A stretch of 64,000 nucleotides of DNA from JADKBO01 sp965230345 (GCA_965230345.1 CBDDKR010000001.1:62001-126000); one strand, 5' to 3'; shown: positions 35,171 to 45,674, counted from the stretch's first letter. Notes: generated from the letters alone by a model not told the origin. Translations and numbers: made by a program.

Positions 35171-38100
35171 ATGGCATTTAAAAAGAAAGTAAATAAAGTA
35201 GCAAAAGCATTCGACTCAATCACTATTAGCTTAAGTTCTCCAGATGATATTTTGGAGAGATCCTATGGTGAGGTGCTTAAGCCAGAAACCATCAATTATA
35301 GATCTTACAAGCCAGAAAGAGACGGTTTGTTTTGTGAGAGGATTTTTGGACCAGTTAAGGACTATGAGTGTTACTGTGGTAAGTATAAAAGAATCCGATA
35401 TAAAGGAATCGTATGTGATAGATGTGGGGTAGAGGTAACTGAGAAAAAGGTTAGGAGAGAAAGAATGGGGCACATCAAATTAGTTGTTCCTGTAGTACAC
35501 ATTTGGTTTTTTAAGAGTCTTCCTAACAAGATAGGTTACCTATTAGGAATGTCTTCTAAAAACTTGGAGTCTATCATATATTATGAAAAATACGTTGTTA
35601 TTCAACCTGGAGTAAAAGAAGACTCGTCAAATAAGTTTGACCTTCTTACAGAGGAAGAATACTTCGAAATTTTAGATACACTTCCAAAAGACAATCAATT
35701 GTTGGATGATACTGATCCAAACAAGTTTGTTGCTAAAATGGGAGCAGAAGCTGTATTTGATTTGTTAGAAAGAATCGAATTAATGACACTTTCTAATGAG
35801 TTAAGACACAAAGCTTCAGTAGAGACATCTCAACAAAGAAAATCAGAAGCCCTTAAAAGACTGAGAGTTGTTGAGGCATTTAGAGAAGGAGCTTTAAATA
35901 TTGAGAATAAGCCAGAGTGGGCTATCATTCAGTATTTACCAGTTATACCACCAGAACTAAGACCATTGGTTCCTTTGGATGGTGGACGTTTCGCTTCATC
36001 AGATTTGAATGATCTTTATAGAAGGGTAATTATCAGAAATAACCGTTTGAAAAGGTTGTTGGAGATTAAGGCACCAGAAGTAATTCTTAGAAATGAGAAG
36101 AGAATGCTTCAGGAAGCCGTTGATTCTCTTTTTGATAACTCTAGAAAATCAAATGCAGTAAAAGCAGAAGGTGGTCGAGCATTGAAGTCTTTGAGTGATA
36201 TCTTGAAAGGTAAGCAAGGTCGTTTTAGACAAAACCTTCTGGGGAAAAGGGTTGATTACTCTGGTCGTTCTGTAATTGTCGTAGGTCCAACCTTAAAACT
36301 ACACGAATGTGGTCTCCCTAAAGGAATGGCTGCTGAGTTATTTAAGCCTTTCGTAATTAGAAAATTGATAGAGAGAGGAATCGTTAAGACGGTTAAGTCT
36401 GCTAAGAAATTAGTAGATAGAAAGGATCCTGTAATTTGGGAAATCCTGGAGAGCATATTAAAGGGACATCCGATCTTATTGAACAGGGCCCCAACTCTTC
36501 ACAGACTTTCAATTCAAGCTTTCCAACCTACATTGATTGAAGGAAAGGCGATCCAGCTTCACCCATTGGTGTGTGGAGCGTTTAACGCCGATTTCGATGG
36601 TGACCAGATGGCTGTTCACGTGCCTTTAAGTCACGGTGCTATATTGGAAGCACAAGTATTGATGCTTTCTTCTCACAACATGTTGAACCCTCAGGATGGT
36701 TCTCCTATTACACTTCCTTCACAGGATATGGTATTGGGACTATACTATCTGACTAAGGCTAGAAGTGAGAATGTGAAGGGGACAGGTATGACCTTCTATT
36801 CAGCGGAAGAAGTCATTATTGCTTTTAACGAAGGGGCTGTTGATTTGCACGCACCAATTAAGTTAAAAGCTAAAGTTGAACAAGAAGATGGAAGCCTTGA
36901 ATTAGAAAGAGTTGAAACAACTGTTGGTAGAGTTATATTTAATGAGGCTATGCCAGAAGCAGTTGGTTATGTTAACTTAATATTGACCAAAAAGAATCTT
37001 AAGAAAGTAATTTCTTCCATCATTGGTAAGTACGATTTTGGAGAAACTGCGATCTTCTTGGATAAGATTAAAGAGATGGGATTCTACTGGTCGTTTAGAG
37101 GTGGATTATCATTTAACCTTGGAGATTTAATTACTCCTTCTGTTAAAGAGACTACTCTTGTAAATGCTCAGGCTGAAGTAGATGAGGTTTGGGATAACTA
37201 TAATATGGGACTAATTACGCCAAATGAGCGTTACAACCAAATTATTGATAAGTGGACCTTTGCGGATAATATGATTACAGACAATCTTATGCGTGAATTA
37301 TCTCAGCATAAGGATGGGTTCAACTCTGTGTATATGATGTTGGATTCTGGTGCAAGGGGATCTAAACAACAAATTAAGCAGTTGGCAGGTCTGAGAGGAT
37401 TGATGGCAAAACCGAGAAAGTCTGGTGATACTGGGGGAGCAATTATTGAAAACCCAATCCTAGCGAACTTCTTAGAAGGTCTATCAGTACTTGAGTACTT
37501 TATCTCTACGCACGGTGCGCGTAAAGGTCTTGCCGATACAGCCTTGAAGACGGCGGATGCTGGATATCTTACAAGAAGATTGGTCGACGTTGCACAAGAT
37601 GTAATTATTAACGATTACGATTGTGAAACACTTAGAGGTAATGCAACAACTGCATTGAAGGATAATGAAAATGTAATTGAAGATCTTGCTAGTAGAATCA
37701 AAGGAAGATATACATTATACAATATTTTGGATCCGATTACAGATGAAGTAATTCTAGAATCTGGTGAATATATTTCTGCTGAAATTGCTCAAAAGATAGA
37801 TGATGCTGGTGTTGAATCGGTTACCATAAGATCTGTGTTAACATGTGAGACCAGAAATGGAGTCTGTACAAAATGTTATGGAAAGAACTTAGCAACAGGT
37901 AGGATCGCAGAGATCGGAGATGCTGTAGGAATTATTGCAGCACAGAGTATTGGTGAGCCGGGAACACAGTTGACACTGCGTACCTTCCACGTGGGTGGTA
38001 TCGCTGCAGTTACCAAGACGGAATCTGAGATTGTCTCTAAATTCTCAGGAAAGGTTGAATTTGACAACATCAAAACAACTGAATCTGAAGATGCTGGAAC

Positions 38101-39415
38101 AGTTATTCTTTCGAGAGCTGGAGAGGTAAGAATTGTTAATCCAGAGACAGGAAAAGTATTTGCAGCACACCATATTCCTTATGGATCAGAAATAAAGATT
38201 AAAGAAGGAGCTACTATTGAAAAAGACGATGTCATTTGTCAATGGGATCCGTTTAACAACGTAATTATCACGGAATTTGGTGGTATTGCTAAATTCGAAT
38301 CGATAGAGGAAGGTGTAAACTTTAGAATCCAAAGAGATGAGCAGACAGGTTATGCGGATAAGGTTATTGTAGAATCTAAAAATAAGAAGAAGATTCCTAC
38401 CATTAAAGTTCTATCACCAGCTGGCGAAGAACTTAAGAGCTATACACTTCCTGTTGGATCATATATCTCTATCGAAGATGGAGCAGAAATTCACCCAGGA
38501 CAAAAGATTGTAAAGATACCTAGAAATGTAGGTAAGATTCAGGATATTACAGGTGGTCTTCCTCGTGTAACTGAACTTTTTGAAGCTAGGAATCCTTCCA
38601 ATCCAGCAACCGTTGCAGAAATTGATGGTATTGTTAGTTTTGGAAAGATTAAGAGAGGTAATCGTGAAATCTTTATTGATGATGAAAAGACAGGACAAAG
38701 ACGAAAGTACCTTGTTGGTCTAAGTAGTCACATCCTTGTTCAGGAAGGAGACTTTATCAGAGCTGGTAATCAAATATCTGATGGGGCGATTGCACCAAAC
38801 GACATATTGAATATTAAAGGACCATTTGCTGTTCAATCATATTTGGTAAATGGTGTCCAAGAAGTATACCGTTCACAAGGTATCGATATCAATGATAAAC
38901 ATATCGAAGTGATCGTTAGACAAATGATGAGAGATGTAAGAATTGTTGATCCAGGTGATACATCATTCTTAGAAGGTGAAGCTGTAAACAAACATGATTT
39001 CTTCGAAGAGAACGATAACATTTTTGATAAGAAGATAGTTGTTGATGCGGGAGGATCGGATAAAATGAATATTGGACAAGTTGTAACTATTCGAGAATTA
39101 AGAGAAGAAAATTCTAGCTTAAAGAGGAATGACAAGAAGATCATTGAAGTTCGAGATGCAATATCGGCGACATCGATGCCATTGCTCCAAGGGATTACTA
39201 GAGCTTCGTTAGGAACATATAGCTGGATTTCGGCGGCATCATTCCAAGAGACGACGAAAGTTCTTAGTACCGCTGCAATGGGTGCGAAAACGGACTACTT
39301 AAATGGATTGAAAGAGAATGTTATTGTCGGGAAATTAATTCCTGCAGGTACAGGTTCTAAGACATTTAGAAGTCTAAAAGTAAAGACTGTTGAAAAAGTA
39401 GAAACTGAAGAATAA
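35171..39415 (+). CDS. rpoC: DNA-directed RNA polymerase subunit beta'
   Basis: Holds the active-site magnesium in NADFDGDQMAVH. The N-terminal zinc site appears as CYCGKYKRIRYKGIVCDRCG, and the second zinc site as CETRNGVCTKCYG. The switch/bridge regions (LGKRVDYSGRSVIVVGP, NRAPTLHRLSIQAF) and trigger-loop area (GEPGTQLTLRTFHVGG) are intact. At 1414 residues it is of the usual size, with beta'-insert sequence typical of the phylum between the trigger-loop halves. It is followed after 23 bases by the operon's main terminator. Confidence 0.99.
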   Translation: MAFKKKVNKVAKAFDSITISLSSPDDILERSYGEVLKPETINYRSYKPERDGLFCERIFGPVKDYECYCGKYKRIRYKGIVCDRCGVEVTEKKVRRERMGHIKLVVPVVHIWFFKSLPNKIGYLLGMSSKNLESIIYYEKYVVIQPGVKEDSSNKFDLLTEEEYFEILDTLPKDNQLLDDTDPNKFVAKMGAEAVFDLLERIELMTLSNELRHKASVETSQQRKSEALKRLRVVEAFREGALNIENKPEWAIIQYLPVIPPELRPLVPLDGGRFASSDLNDLYRRVIIRNNRLKRLLEIKAPEVILRNEKRMLQEAVDSLFDNSRKSNAVKAEGGRALKSLSDILKGKQGRFRQNLLGKRVDYSGRSVIVVGPTLKLHECGLPKGMAAELFKPFVIRKLIERGIVKTVKSAKKLVDRKDPVIWEILESILKGHPILLNRAPTLHRLSIQAFQPTLIEGKAIQLHPLVCGAFNADFDGDQMAVHVPLSHGAILEAQVLMLSSHNMLNPQDGSPITLPSQDMVLGLYYLTKARSENVKGTGMTFYSAEEVIIAFNEGAVDLHAPIKLKAKVEQEDGSLELERVETTVGRVIFNEAMPEAVGYVNLILTKKNLKKVISSIIGKYDFGETAIFLDKIKEMGFYWSFRGGLSFNLGDLITPSVKETTLVNAQAEVDEVWDNYNMGLITPNERYNQIIDKWTFADNMITDNLMRELSQHKDGFNSVYMMLDSGARGSKQQIKQLAGLRGLMAKPRKSGDTGGAIIENPILANFLEGLSVLEYFISTHGARKGLADTALKTADAGYLTRRLVDVAQDVIINDYDCETLRGNATTALKDNENVIEDLASRIKGRYTLYNILDPITDEVILESGEYISAEIAQKIDDAGVESVTIRSVLTCETRNGVCTKCYGKNLATGRIAEIGDAVGIIAAQSIGEPGTQLTLRTFHVGGIAAVTKTESEIVSKFSGKVEFDNIKTTESEDAGTVILSRAGEVRIVNPETGKVFAAHHIPYGSEIKIKEGATIEKDDVICQWDPFNNVIITEFGGIAKFESIEEGVNFRIQRDEQTGYADKVIVESKNKKKIPTIKVLSPAGEELKSYTLPVGSYISIEDGAEIHPGQKIVKIPRNVGKIQDITGGLPRVTELFEARNPSNPATVAEIDGIVSFGKIKRGNREIFIDDEKTGQRRKYLVGLSSHILVQEGDFIRAGNQISDGAIAPNDILNIKGPFAVQSYLVNGVQEVYRSQGIDINDKHIEVIVRQMMRDVRIVDPGDTSFLEGEAVNKHDFFEENDNIFDKKIVVDAGGSDKMNIGQVVTIRELREENSSLKRNDKKIIEVRDAISATSMPLLQGITRASLGTYSWISAASFQETTKVLSTAAMGAKTDYLNGLKENVIVGKLIPAGTGSKTFRSLKVKTVEKVETEE

Positions 39416-39739
39416 GATCAGTGTAAAACTTAATATTTAAAAGGCGTGGATTTCTAATTCACGCCTTTTTTTGTAATTTCAAATGAGTGTATTGAATGTC
39501 TCAGACGTTAAATTAGTACAGTGTTCAATTGTAATAAATGAGTAGATGAGGTTGAATTAATGCAGATGAATAAGAGGTCCGTAATTAAGGATGATCGATA
39601 AGTGTTTGTTAGGACATTTAATTTTATAATCTTTATCGTAATCTTGTATGAATGTTAAAACTATTGTATTATTGCATACACTCTTTTCTAAAGTTTGGGA
39701 ATGAGGAAATTTATATTTAATCAAAAATAGAATCAAATT
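39416..39739. other. 324-base gap after rpoC
   Basis: Holds the rpoC terminator (39439-39472). The remaining AT-rich 265 bases show no open frame with a credible start, no tRNA and no exact TAnnTTTG box for the downstream gene; TAAAGTTTG at 39689 has one base too many in the spacer. Confidence 0.4.
39439..39472 (+). terminator. intrinsic terminator of the secE-rpoC block
   Basis: Stem GGCGTG (39443-39448) with CACGCC (39460-39465), flanked by AAAA/TTTT that lengthen it, followed by seven T. Confidence 0.88.
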
Positions 39740-42091
39740 ATGATGAGAACTTTTACACAAAGAATTCTTGCTTGTGTAGCAGTAGTTGCTCTTATGAGTA
39801 GCGGAGCTATGGCTCAGACTGAGTCCTTTATGGTCGTGAATTCTCCGGATGACATTGCTGGAGATTATAGCGTTCGTCTTGCAGCATTTGGTGCGCAGGA
39901 TGTAATGACTTTGACTGGTGATTTATTACTAGGAGAAGATGGTACAGATCCTGTAAATGATGGATGTGAGGCTTTGGTTAACGATGTTAGTGGCAAGATC
40001 GCTGTTATTGACAGAGGAACTTGTGCTTTCGTTGATAAAGCAAATAATGCAAATGCAGCTGGAGCAATTGCTCTATTGGTATGTAATAATCAAGATGGTG
40101 ATCCTATCGTAATGACGGGAGATGCTCCTGATGTTACTATTCCTTGTTATATGGCTTCTCAAGCAGATTGTGAAGTAATAAAAATGAGTATGGCTTCTGG
40201 TACAGTTAATGTTACTTTCGAAGAAAGAGCTAGAGAGTGTCCAGTGACTTATGGTCCAGAGGTGTTCTGGGGACATGAGCCAGGACAAGGGGATTTCTCT
40301 GTTCCTTTTAGTGAGTCAGGATGGCAATCAGTAAATACTGAGCCATTAGATAGAGATGACGTACAATGGTCAAATGAAGCTGATGGTACTCCTTTACACC
40401 CTGAGTATTTCGGTTCTGGAGATGTTTTGGATTCTCCGTCTGAATGTAATGGTACAGCCCAATTTAGTTTTGTTGGTTATGCTGTAGCAGATGGTAATTT
40501 GTCACAACCTTATACAACATATGGTGCAGAGTTAATCTCTCCAATCATCGATTGTTCAGGTAAGGAGTTTGTTGTTTTAGACTTTTACCAAGCTTATAAC
40601 AGATTGAATGGTACTTGCAGGTTCGCATATAGTATTGATGGTGGTGATACATGGGAAACTATGGATGTTGAACATTTAGGAGTTGTTAACGAAGAAGTGG
40701 ATATGAGAAAAGTTAGCCTTCCTCTAGGTGCTTTGGATAACCAACCTAACTGTAGAATTAAGTTTATCGCAAGTGGTGATTTCTACTACTGGAATATTGA
40801 TGATGTAGTAATGAAATCAGGTAAGATTTATGATATTAGAGCAGAGCCTGATTTTTACGCAACTGCGCCTAACTATTTAGCTCCTTATCATCAAGCGGAT
40901 GCAGTTCCTTTCTTAATTGATTTGAGAAATACTGGAAACCAAGATTTAGATGTTGAAGTTAAAGTTGAGGTATCTAAAGATGGAAATATAGTACACGAGC
41001 AAACATTGCCTTACGGTATTGTAGAAGCTGGTGCTGATGCAGATAATAGAGCTTTCCCTCAGATGTATACTCCAGATGCAGGAGTTGGGGAGTATACAAT
41101 CAAGTATACTGTAATCTCTAATAGCGGTGACGATGATGATGCTAATAACACACAAGAAACTACCTTCATTCTTACGGATGAAGATCCTGCTGGAACAATT
41201 ATGTCTAAACTACCTATTGATTATGCAAATTTAGGTAACTGGGGTATTCCTGGTGAGCACAATAGATCTTTTGGAAACTTCTATAGATTCCCTAATGGTA
41301 CAGCTGAAAATGGTGCTATGTATACACTAGATACTGTTTATGCTGGTATTTCTCAAGATGAGGATAACATTGATATGTTAGGATTCTTAGAAGCTCATGT
41401 TTATAAGTGGATTGATCTTAACGATGATAGAATCTGTAACCCTGCTGAAAGAACTCAGATTGGTACAGGTACTTTGTTTGATATTGCTAACGGTGTAACT
41501 GCAATTCCATTAAACGATGTGAATGATGAAGATGCTAAAGTAATGTTGGACTTACAGGATGGTGAAGGTATTATAGTAATGCTTCATATGAATTCATTCA
41601 ATACTGGTGTAACTTGGAGACCAAGAGCAATCTCTGCTCCAGGTGAAACTTTAAATAGTGTTGCTACTGTTTTAGCTTATGATTCATTAGGAGTATTCAA
41701 CTTTATGAGTATGGATGCTACAGGAAGTAGCTTTGATGACGTTGCTACAAGAAATTTTGAAGCTTCTGGACAGTTAACTTACTATACTCCAATTTCTTTA
41801 AGTACTGTTAACTCAACAAGTAATGAGTTTAATGAAACATTCTCATTAAATGTATTCCCTAATCCTACTGCTGAGTTGTTAAATGTAAACTTCAACTTTG
41901 AAGAGCAAATGGATTATGCAGCAATTCAAATTACTGATAATACAGGAAAATTTGTTAGAGGAATGAAATACGATAACATTAGTGCAAGAGAAGTATCGAT
42001 TGATGTTTCTGACCTAAATGCAGGTATGTACAATGTAGTAATTCAAACACCTAAAGGATTTACTTCTAAGCAATTTACTGTTGTGAAGTAA
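39740..42091 (+). CDS. secreted protein with PA domain and T9SS sorting tail
   Basis: A 783-residue extracellular protein. A signal peptide (1-26, ending GAMAQ) is followed by a protease-associated (PA) domain, about residues 40-160, with the core GKIAVIDRGTCAF and paired cysteines. A jelly-roll/MAM-like region (about 230-365: DCSGKEFVVLDFYQAY ... YYWNIDDVVMKSG) and a CARDB-like fold (about 375-490) come next. The end is a type A T9SS tail (VFPNPTAEL ... KQFTVVK). PA domains usually sit in secreted peptidases, but no protease catalytic motif was found, so binding or structural use is likely. It is a single gene with a strong terminator. Confidence 0.85.
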   Translation: MMRTFTQRILACVAVVALMSSGAMAQTESFMVVNSPDDIAGDYSVRLAAFGAQDVMTLTGDLLLGEDGTDPVNDGCEALVNDVSGKIAVIDRGTCAFVDKANNANAAGAIALLVCNNQDGDPIVMTGDAPDVTIPCYMASQADCEVIKMSMASGTVNVTFEERARECPVTYGPEVFWGHEPGQGDFSVPFSESGWQSVNTEPLDRDDVQWSNEADGTPLHPEYFGSGDVLDSPSECNGTAQFSFVGYAVADGNLSQPYTTYGAELISPIIDCSGKEFVVLDFYQAYNRLNGTCRFAYSIDGGDTWETMDVEHLGVVNEEVDMRKVSLPLGALDNQPNCRIKFIASGDFYYWNIDDVVMKSGKIYDIRAEPDFYATAPNYLAPYHQADAVPFLIDLRNTGNQDLDVEVKVEVSKDGNIVHEQTLPYGIVEAGADADNRAFPQMYTPDAGVGEYTIKYTVISNSGDDDDANNTQETTFILTDEDPAGTIMSKLPIDYANLGNWGIPGEHNRSFGNFYRFPNGTAENGAMYTLDTVYAGISQDEDNIDMLGFLEAHVYKWIDLNDDRICNPAERTQIGTGTLFDIANGVTAIPLNDVNDEDAKVMLDLQDGEGIIVMLHMNSFNTGVTWRPRAISAPGETLNSVATVLAYDSLGVFNFMSMDATGSSFDDVATRNFEASGQLTYYTPISLSTVNSTSNEFNETFSLNVFPNPTAELLNVNFNFEEQMDYAAIQITDNTGKFVRGMKYDNISAREVSIDVSDLNAGMYNVVIQTPKGFTSKQFTVVK

Positions 42092-42117
42092 ACACAAGTT
42101 TTAATAGAATAGTAATC

Positions 42118-42149
42118 GAGCCAGTTCTTTTGAACTGGCTCTTTTTTTT
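42118..42149 (+). terminator. intrinsic terminator of the PA-domain gene
   Basis: Perfect 10-bp stem GAGCCAGTTC (42118-42127) with GAACTGGCTC (42132-42141), TTTT loop, then eight T. Confidence 0.92.
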
Positions 42150-42265
42150 GTAGTGTATATGATCTTAATGGTTAAAAGAAGAATGAACAATTTAAGTATA
42201 GAACCTAGCGTACGTTGTTCTTATACAAAGAAGAAAAATTTCGATTGTAGAGTTATCTAATGCAA

Positions 42266-43327
42266 CTAATCCTTAGGTAGATCGCTATACTTAGTTATTC
42301 CCTTTGCAAAGACTTGAAAAAGAATAGAGAAGCCTACCTTTCCTTTTGATCGTTTAGGGCCGATTTTGAAGGTCTTAAGAGCTGAATTAAGCTCTTTTCG
42401 TTTTCGTAAGATATAGGGAATTAGGCTGTAATAAGAAAAATGTGCTTTGATGACGGCCCAGGTGTTTTTTACTTCTCCACCTAAAAGAAATTTTATTCCA
42501 GCAATTCCATCCAGCATTAACCTTAATGGTATTACATAGATGAGTGCATTCGGACTAAAATTTTTAGTGATGCTCAAAAGATTATTCCTAAAATTAAGAA
42601 AGGTTTTTCTAGGGTTGGCATACGAAAGAGTTGCACCACCCAAATGGTAGACAACGCTATTTGATTTGATCATACATTTGTATCCTGCCTTTCTAACTCG
42701 CCAACACAAATCTATTTCTTCTTGATGTGCAAAATATCGCTCATCAAAACCTCCAAGTGATGTGAAGATTTCTTTTCTGATAACAAATGCTGCTCCACTT
42801 GCCCAACCAATCTCAATGTCAGTATCATATTGCCCTTTATCAGCTTCAATGTGCTCAAATAGCCTTCCTCTGCAAAAAGGATAGCCAAGCCAATCATAGA
42901 ATCCACCAGAAGCACCTGCATACTCAAAATAATCTGGTTGTCTGTCGGCTCTAATTTTGGGTTGAATGCATCCAATGCTTTTGTCTTTATCAAGGAGTTC
43001 AATAATTGGGTCAAGCCAGTTTTTAGTTGCTCTGATGTCACTATTGACTAATGCTACATATTCATATTCCAACATTCTCAATCCATGGTTGTAACCACCA
43101 GCAAAGCCAAAATTAGATTCTAGAGTTATGGTTTTAACCATTGGATGAAACTTTCTAAGATATTCAACTGAATCATCGGTTGAGCCATTGTCTAATACCA
43201 CTAGATTGTAGTTATACTGACTCGAGGAATCTTTTAAAGAGTCAAGGTAAGTCTCTAGTAGCTTTTTACCATTATAGTTAAGTACAACTATTGCAATACT
43301 TGTATCTGAATACGATTTATTAGTCAT
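42266..43327 (-). CDS. family 2 glycosyltransferase
   Basis: A 353-residue GT-A fold transferase: nucleotide-binding start SIAIVVLNYNGKKLL, LDNGSTDDS, and the metal-binding region LVNSDIRATKNW (the DxD-like position reads NSD). FDERYFAHQEEIDLCWRVRKAGYK is the acceptor-side ED motif of rhamnosyl- and galactofuranosyl-type transferases. The C-terminal part is hydrophobic/basic, so membrane association is likely. Sugar and product are unknown; surface polysaccharide assembly is inferred. Its start overlaps the end of ribF by eight bases, making it the last gene of the cdsA-ribF-GT unit. Confidence 0.88.
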   Translation of the reverse strand: MTNKSYSDTSIAIVVLNYNGKKLLETYLDSLKDSSSQYNYNLVVLDNGSTDDSVEYLRKFHPMVKTITLESNFGFAGGYNHGLRMLEYEYVALVNSDIRATKNWLDPIIELLDKDKSIGCIQPKIRADRQPDYFEYAGASGGFYDWLGYPFCRGRLFEHIEADKGQYDTDIEIGWASGAAFVIRKEIFTSLGGFDERYFAHQEEIDLCWRVRKAGYKCMIKSNSVVYHLGGATLSYANPRKTFLNFRNNLLSITKNFSPNALIYVIPLRLMLDGIAGIKFLLGGEVKNTWAVIKAHFSYYSLIPYILRKRKELNSALKTFKIGPKRSKGKVGFSILFQVFAKGITKYSDLPKD

Positions 43328-44258
43328 GATTTAGTAATCTTAAGGTGCTTATTTTATCCTCACCCAGTTGCAGTTTAAGATCCTCTAGACTTTCAAATTT
43401 TTGCTCTCCTCTAATTCTTTCAATAAATTCAATTGTAATACTCTTATTGTATAAATTGGCTTCAAGGTTGAAAAGATTTACTTCAATGGATTGTTGAGGA
43501 GTTGAATAATTAAGACTTGGTCGTTTCCCAATATAGGTCATGCTTTTATGCGGTCTTTTATTTATATGACATATAGTTGCATATACACCATCATTAGGAA
43601 TAAGCTTATAGTGTTGATTTGGGCGTATATTAGCTGTAGGGTAGCCTAATTTTGTACCGAGTTTTTGTCCATGTATTACTTCACCTTGTAAAAGATAGTT
43701 GTATCCAAGGTATTTAGAGGCTTTTGATACTTCTCCGTTTGCTAAGAAGTTTCTGATTTTTGTAGAACTAATAGCAATATCGTTGACTTCTTCTTTATCA
43801 ATTTTAATGAGATCAAAATGCCCTTTATTTGCGTAGCTTTGAAGTAATTCAAAAGTTCCTATTCTACCTTTTCCAAATTGATGGTCATATCCTACAACAA
43901 GTGTATGCGGTGAGAATGTATTCAGCAGAAAATTCTCAATATATTCAGTTGGTGTTTGTTGAGCAAAATTTTCGTCAAACGGAACAATTACTAAATTGCT
44001 TACACCAATAGATTTTAATCGATGAATTTTTTCATCCAAGGTTTGCAACAATTTAAGATTGTCATCTTTAGGGAATAAGAAATGTCTTGGATGCGGATCA
44101 AATGTGACAACTACATCCTCTCCATCAATGCTATCAGCAATTGTTTTAATTCTTTGTAGCAATTGTTGATGCCCTAAGTGCAATCCGTCAAATGAACCTA
44201 TGGTTACAATAGGTTTTTTCAGCGATGGAATATCATTAATATTTGAGAATATGTTCAT
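43320..44258 (-). CDS. ribF: bifunctional riboflavin kinase/FAD synthetase
   Basis: Makes FMN and then FAD from riboflavin and ATP. The N-terminal adenylyltransferase domain shows GSFDGLHLGHQQLL (the HxGH nucleotide-binding motif) and VGYDHQFGKGRIG; the C-terminal riboflavin-kinase domain shows GTKLGYPTANI with the PTAN motif and GVYAT. At 312 residues it has both domains complete. It lies 53 bases after cdsA and overlaps the glycosyltransferase. Confidence 0.96.
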   Translation of the reverse strand: MNIFSNINDIPSLKKPIVTIGSFDGLHLGHQQLLQRIKTIADSIDGEDVVVTFDPHPRHFLFPKDDNLKLLQTLDEKIHRLKSIGVSNLVIVPFDENFAQQTPTEYIENFLLNTFSPHTLVVGYDHQFGKGRIGTFELLQSYANKGHFDLIKIDKEEVNDIAISSTKIRNFLANGEVSKASKYLGYNYLLQGEVIHGQKLGTKLGYPTANIRPNQHYKLIPNDGVYATICHINKRPHKSMTYIGKRPSLNYSTPQQSIEVNLFNLEANLYNKSITIEFIERIRGEQKFESLEDLKLQLGEDKISTLRLLNHD

Positions 44259-44311
44259 TTACTTATCCGAAATTAAAACTTAGATCTATGATCCTGTATT
44301 CGTGGTATAAA

Positions 44312-45112
44312 CTATATTTTATCAATAATCTTTAAAACTAAAAGTACCAATGGAATTACGAAGACAAAGCTATCGAATCGATCATAAAATCCACCATGAC
44401 CAGGCATTATATTTCCAGAATCCTTGACATTGCAATGTCTTTTTATTGAAGATTGAATTAAATCTCCAATTACACCTCCAATACCGATTAAAAATCCAAG
44501 AATCACCCAAATGTTCCAGGGAATGGTGGTGATGAAAGTCGAAATAATGACACTGATAAGAATCGAAAAAACCAAACCTCCAAGAAAACCTTCAATCGTT
44601 TTATTAGGTGATAACTGTGGGGCTAATTTATGCTTTCCTAGTTTTCTTCCAACAAGATAGGCCATAGAGTCATTAGTCCAAATGATAATGATTGAACCAA
44701 GTATTATAGAAGATAAATGCTCTTTATCTAAAAAAGAAACTAGAAGTATTAATGGAAAGAAAGGGTAGAGTAGGGATAATAATGTACTATATTTTAATAC
44801 AGAATAGTACTTTCGTAAAAACAAATATGCTATAAATACGTACGAAATGGATGTGATTGCAATACTCTCAATTGTTCCGAATAAAGTAATTGAAAAGAAA
44901 TATGTCGTCATTAATAATGTAAGACAGAAAAAGAGAATTGTTGTTCGAAGCTGCTTAGAAACTTGATTTATTTTAAGAAATTCATAAGTCGTTCCGAGTC
45001 CAATTAGAGTATAAAGGAACAATTGTGTGAATTCATTCCGTAAAAGAAGTATTAAGAATAGTATGACAAATATAAGTCCTGAAATCCCCCGTGTTTTAAG
45101 TTTTTGATCCAT
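44312..45112 (-). CDS. cdsA: phosphatidate cytidylyltransferase (CDP-diglyceride synthase)
   Basis: Makes CDP-diacylglycerol for phospholipid synthesis in the inner membrane. About seven to eight membrane helices and the C-terminal family signature SSIKRHCNVKDSGNIMPGHG, continuing into a DRFDS segment, are present. The frame is open to a TTG at 45142, but that codon lies inside a -7 box (TACTTTTG, 45140-45147), so the transcript must begin downstream of it. The ATG at 45112 (MDQKLKTRGISG), with a leader of about 20 bases, is therefore chosen. First gene of the cdsA-ribF-glycosyltransferase unit. Confidence 0.93.
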   Translation of the reverse strand: MDQKLKTRGISGLIFVILFLILLLRNEFTQLFLYTLIGLGTTYEFLKINQVSKQLRTTILFFCLTLLMTTYFFSITLFGTIESIAITSISYVFIAYLFLRKYYSVLKYSTLLSLLYPFFPLILLVSFLDKEHLSSIILGSIIIIWTNDSMAYLVGRKLGKHKLAPQLSPNKTIEGFLGGLVFSILISVIISTFITTIPWNIWVILGFLIGIGGVIGDLIQSSIKRHCNVKDSGNIMPGHGGFYDRFDSFVFVIPLVLLVLKIIDKI

Positions 45113-45139
45113 AAATCTAATGTGCCATCGTGCAGAGTT

Positions 45140-45147
45140 CAAAAGTA
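45140..45147 (-). promoter_or_regulatory. -7 promoter box of cdsA (TACTTTTG)
   Basis: Exact TAnnTTTG match on the minus strand, 28 bases before the chosen ATG. It decides the start because it overlaps the more upstream TTG candidate. Confidence 0.5.
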
Positions 45148-45233
45148 ATCAATGTATTAGAAGGATTGATGAAGAGGTGTTGTTTTTTTCCAACATCTAA
45201 ACATTAGAAAAATGTTATATATGATGTAAAACT

Positions 45234-45265
45234 AAAAAAGGCCATTGTTATTCAAAACAATGACC
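45234..45265 (-). terminator. intrinsic terminator of rplS
   Basis: On the minus strand GGTCATTGTT (45265-45256) pairs with AACAATGGCC (45249-45240), one G-T wobble, then six T (45239-45234). It lies 25 bases after the rplS stop. Confidence 0.88.
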
Positions 45266-45289
45266 ATCTTTATTTTTAAGAAAGATTTA

Positions 45290-45637
45290 CTATCTTCTTC
45301 TTTCTTTAATCTTAGCTTTCTTCCCTACAAGATTTCTCAAGTAGTATAATTTCGCTCTTCTCACTTTTCCTCTCTTTAATACTTCAATATTGGTAATTGA
45401 AGGAGAAGAGTATGGAAAAATTCTTTCAACACCTACTCCATTAGACATCTTTCTAACGATAAATGTTTTTGTAGATCCTTCTCCACTAATCGCAATAACA
45501 TCTCCCTTGAAAATTTGGATTCTTTCCTTAGATCCCTCAACGATTTTATAACTTACTGCTACATTATCACCTGCTCTGAATTCAGGGTAATCTTTTTTAG
45601 GAGTCAATTGCTCGTGAACGTAGTTGATTAAGTCCAT
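45290..45637 (-). CDS. rplS: 50S ribosomal protein L19
   Basis: Large-subunit protein at the subunit interface. The sequence shows FRAGDNVAVSYKIVEGSKER, IQIFKGDVIAI, and VGVERIFPYSSPSI..EVLKRGKVRRAKLYYLR, all diagnostic. The 115-residue length is normal. It is a single-gene unit: a -7 box TACTTTTG lies at 45675-45682 and a terminator at 45234-45265. In many bacteria rplS follows trmD/rimM; those are not adjacent here. Confidence 0.98.
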   Translation of the reverse strand: MDLINYVHEQLTPKKDYPEFRAGDNVAVSYKIVEGSKERIQIFKGDVIAISGEGSTKTFIVRKMSNGVGVERIFPYSSPSITNIEVLKRGKVRRAKLYYLRNLVGKKAKIKERRR

Positions 45638-45674
45638 GATTTCTATTTTTATGAATCATTTTAAATTTGGAATG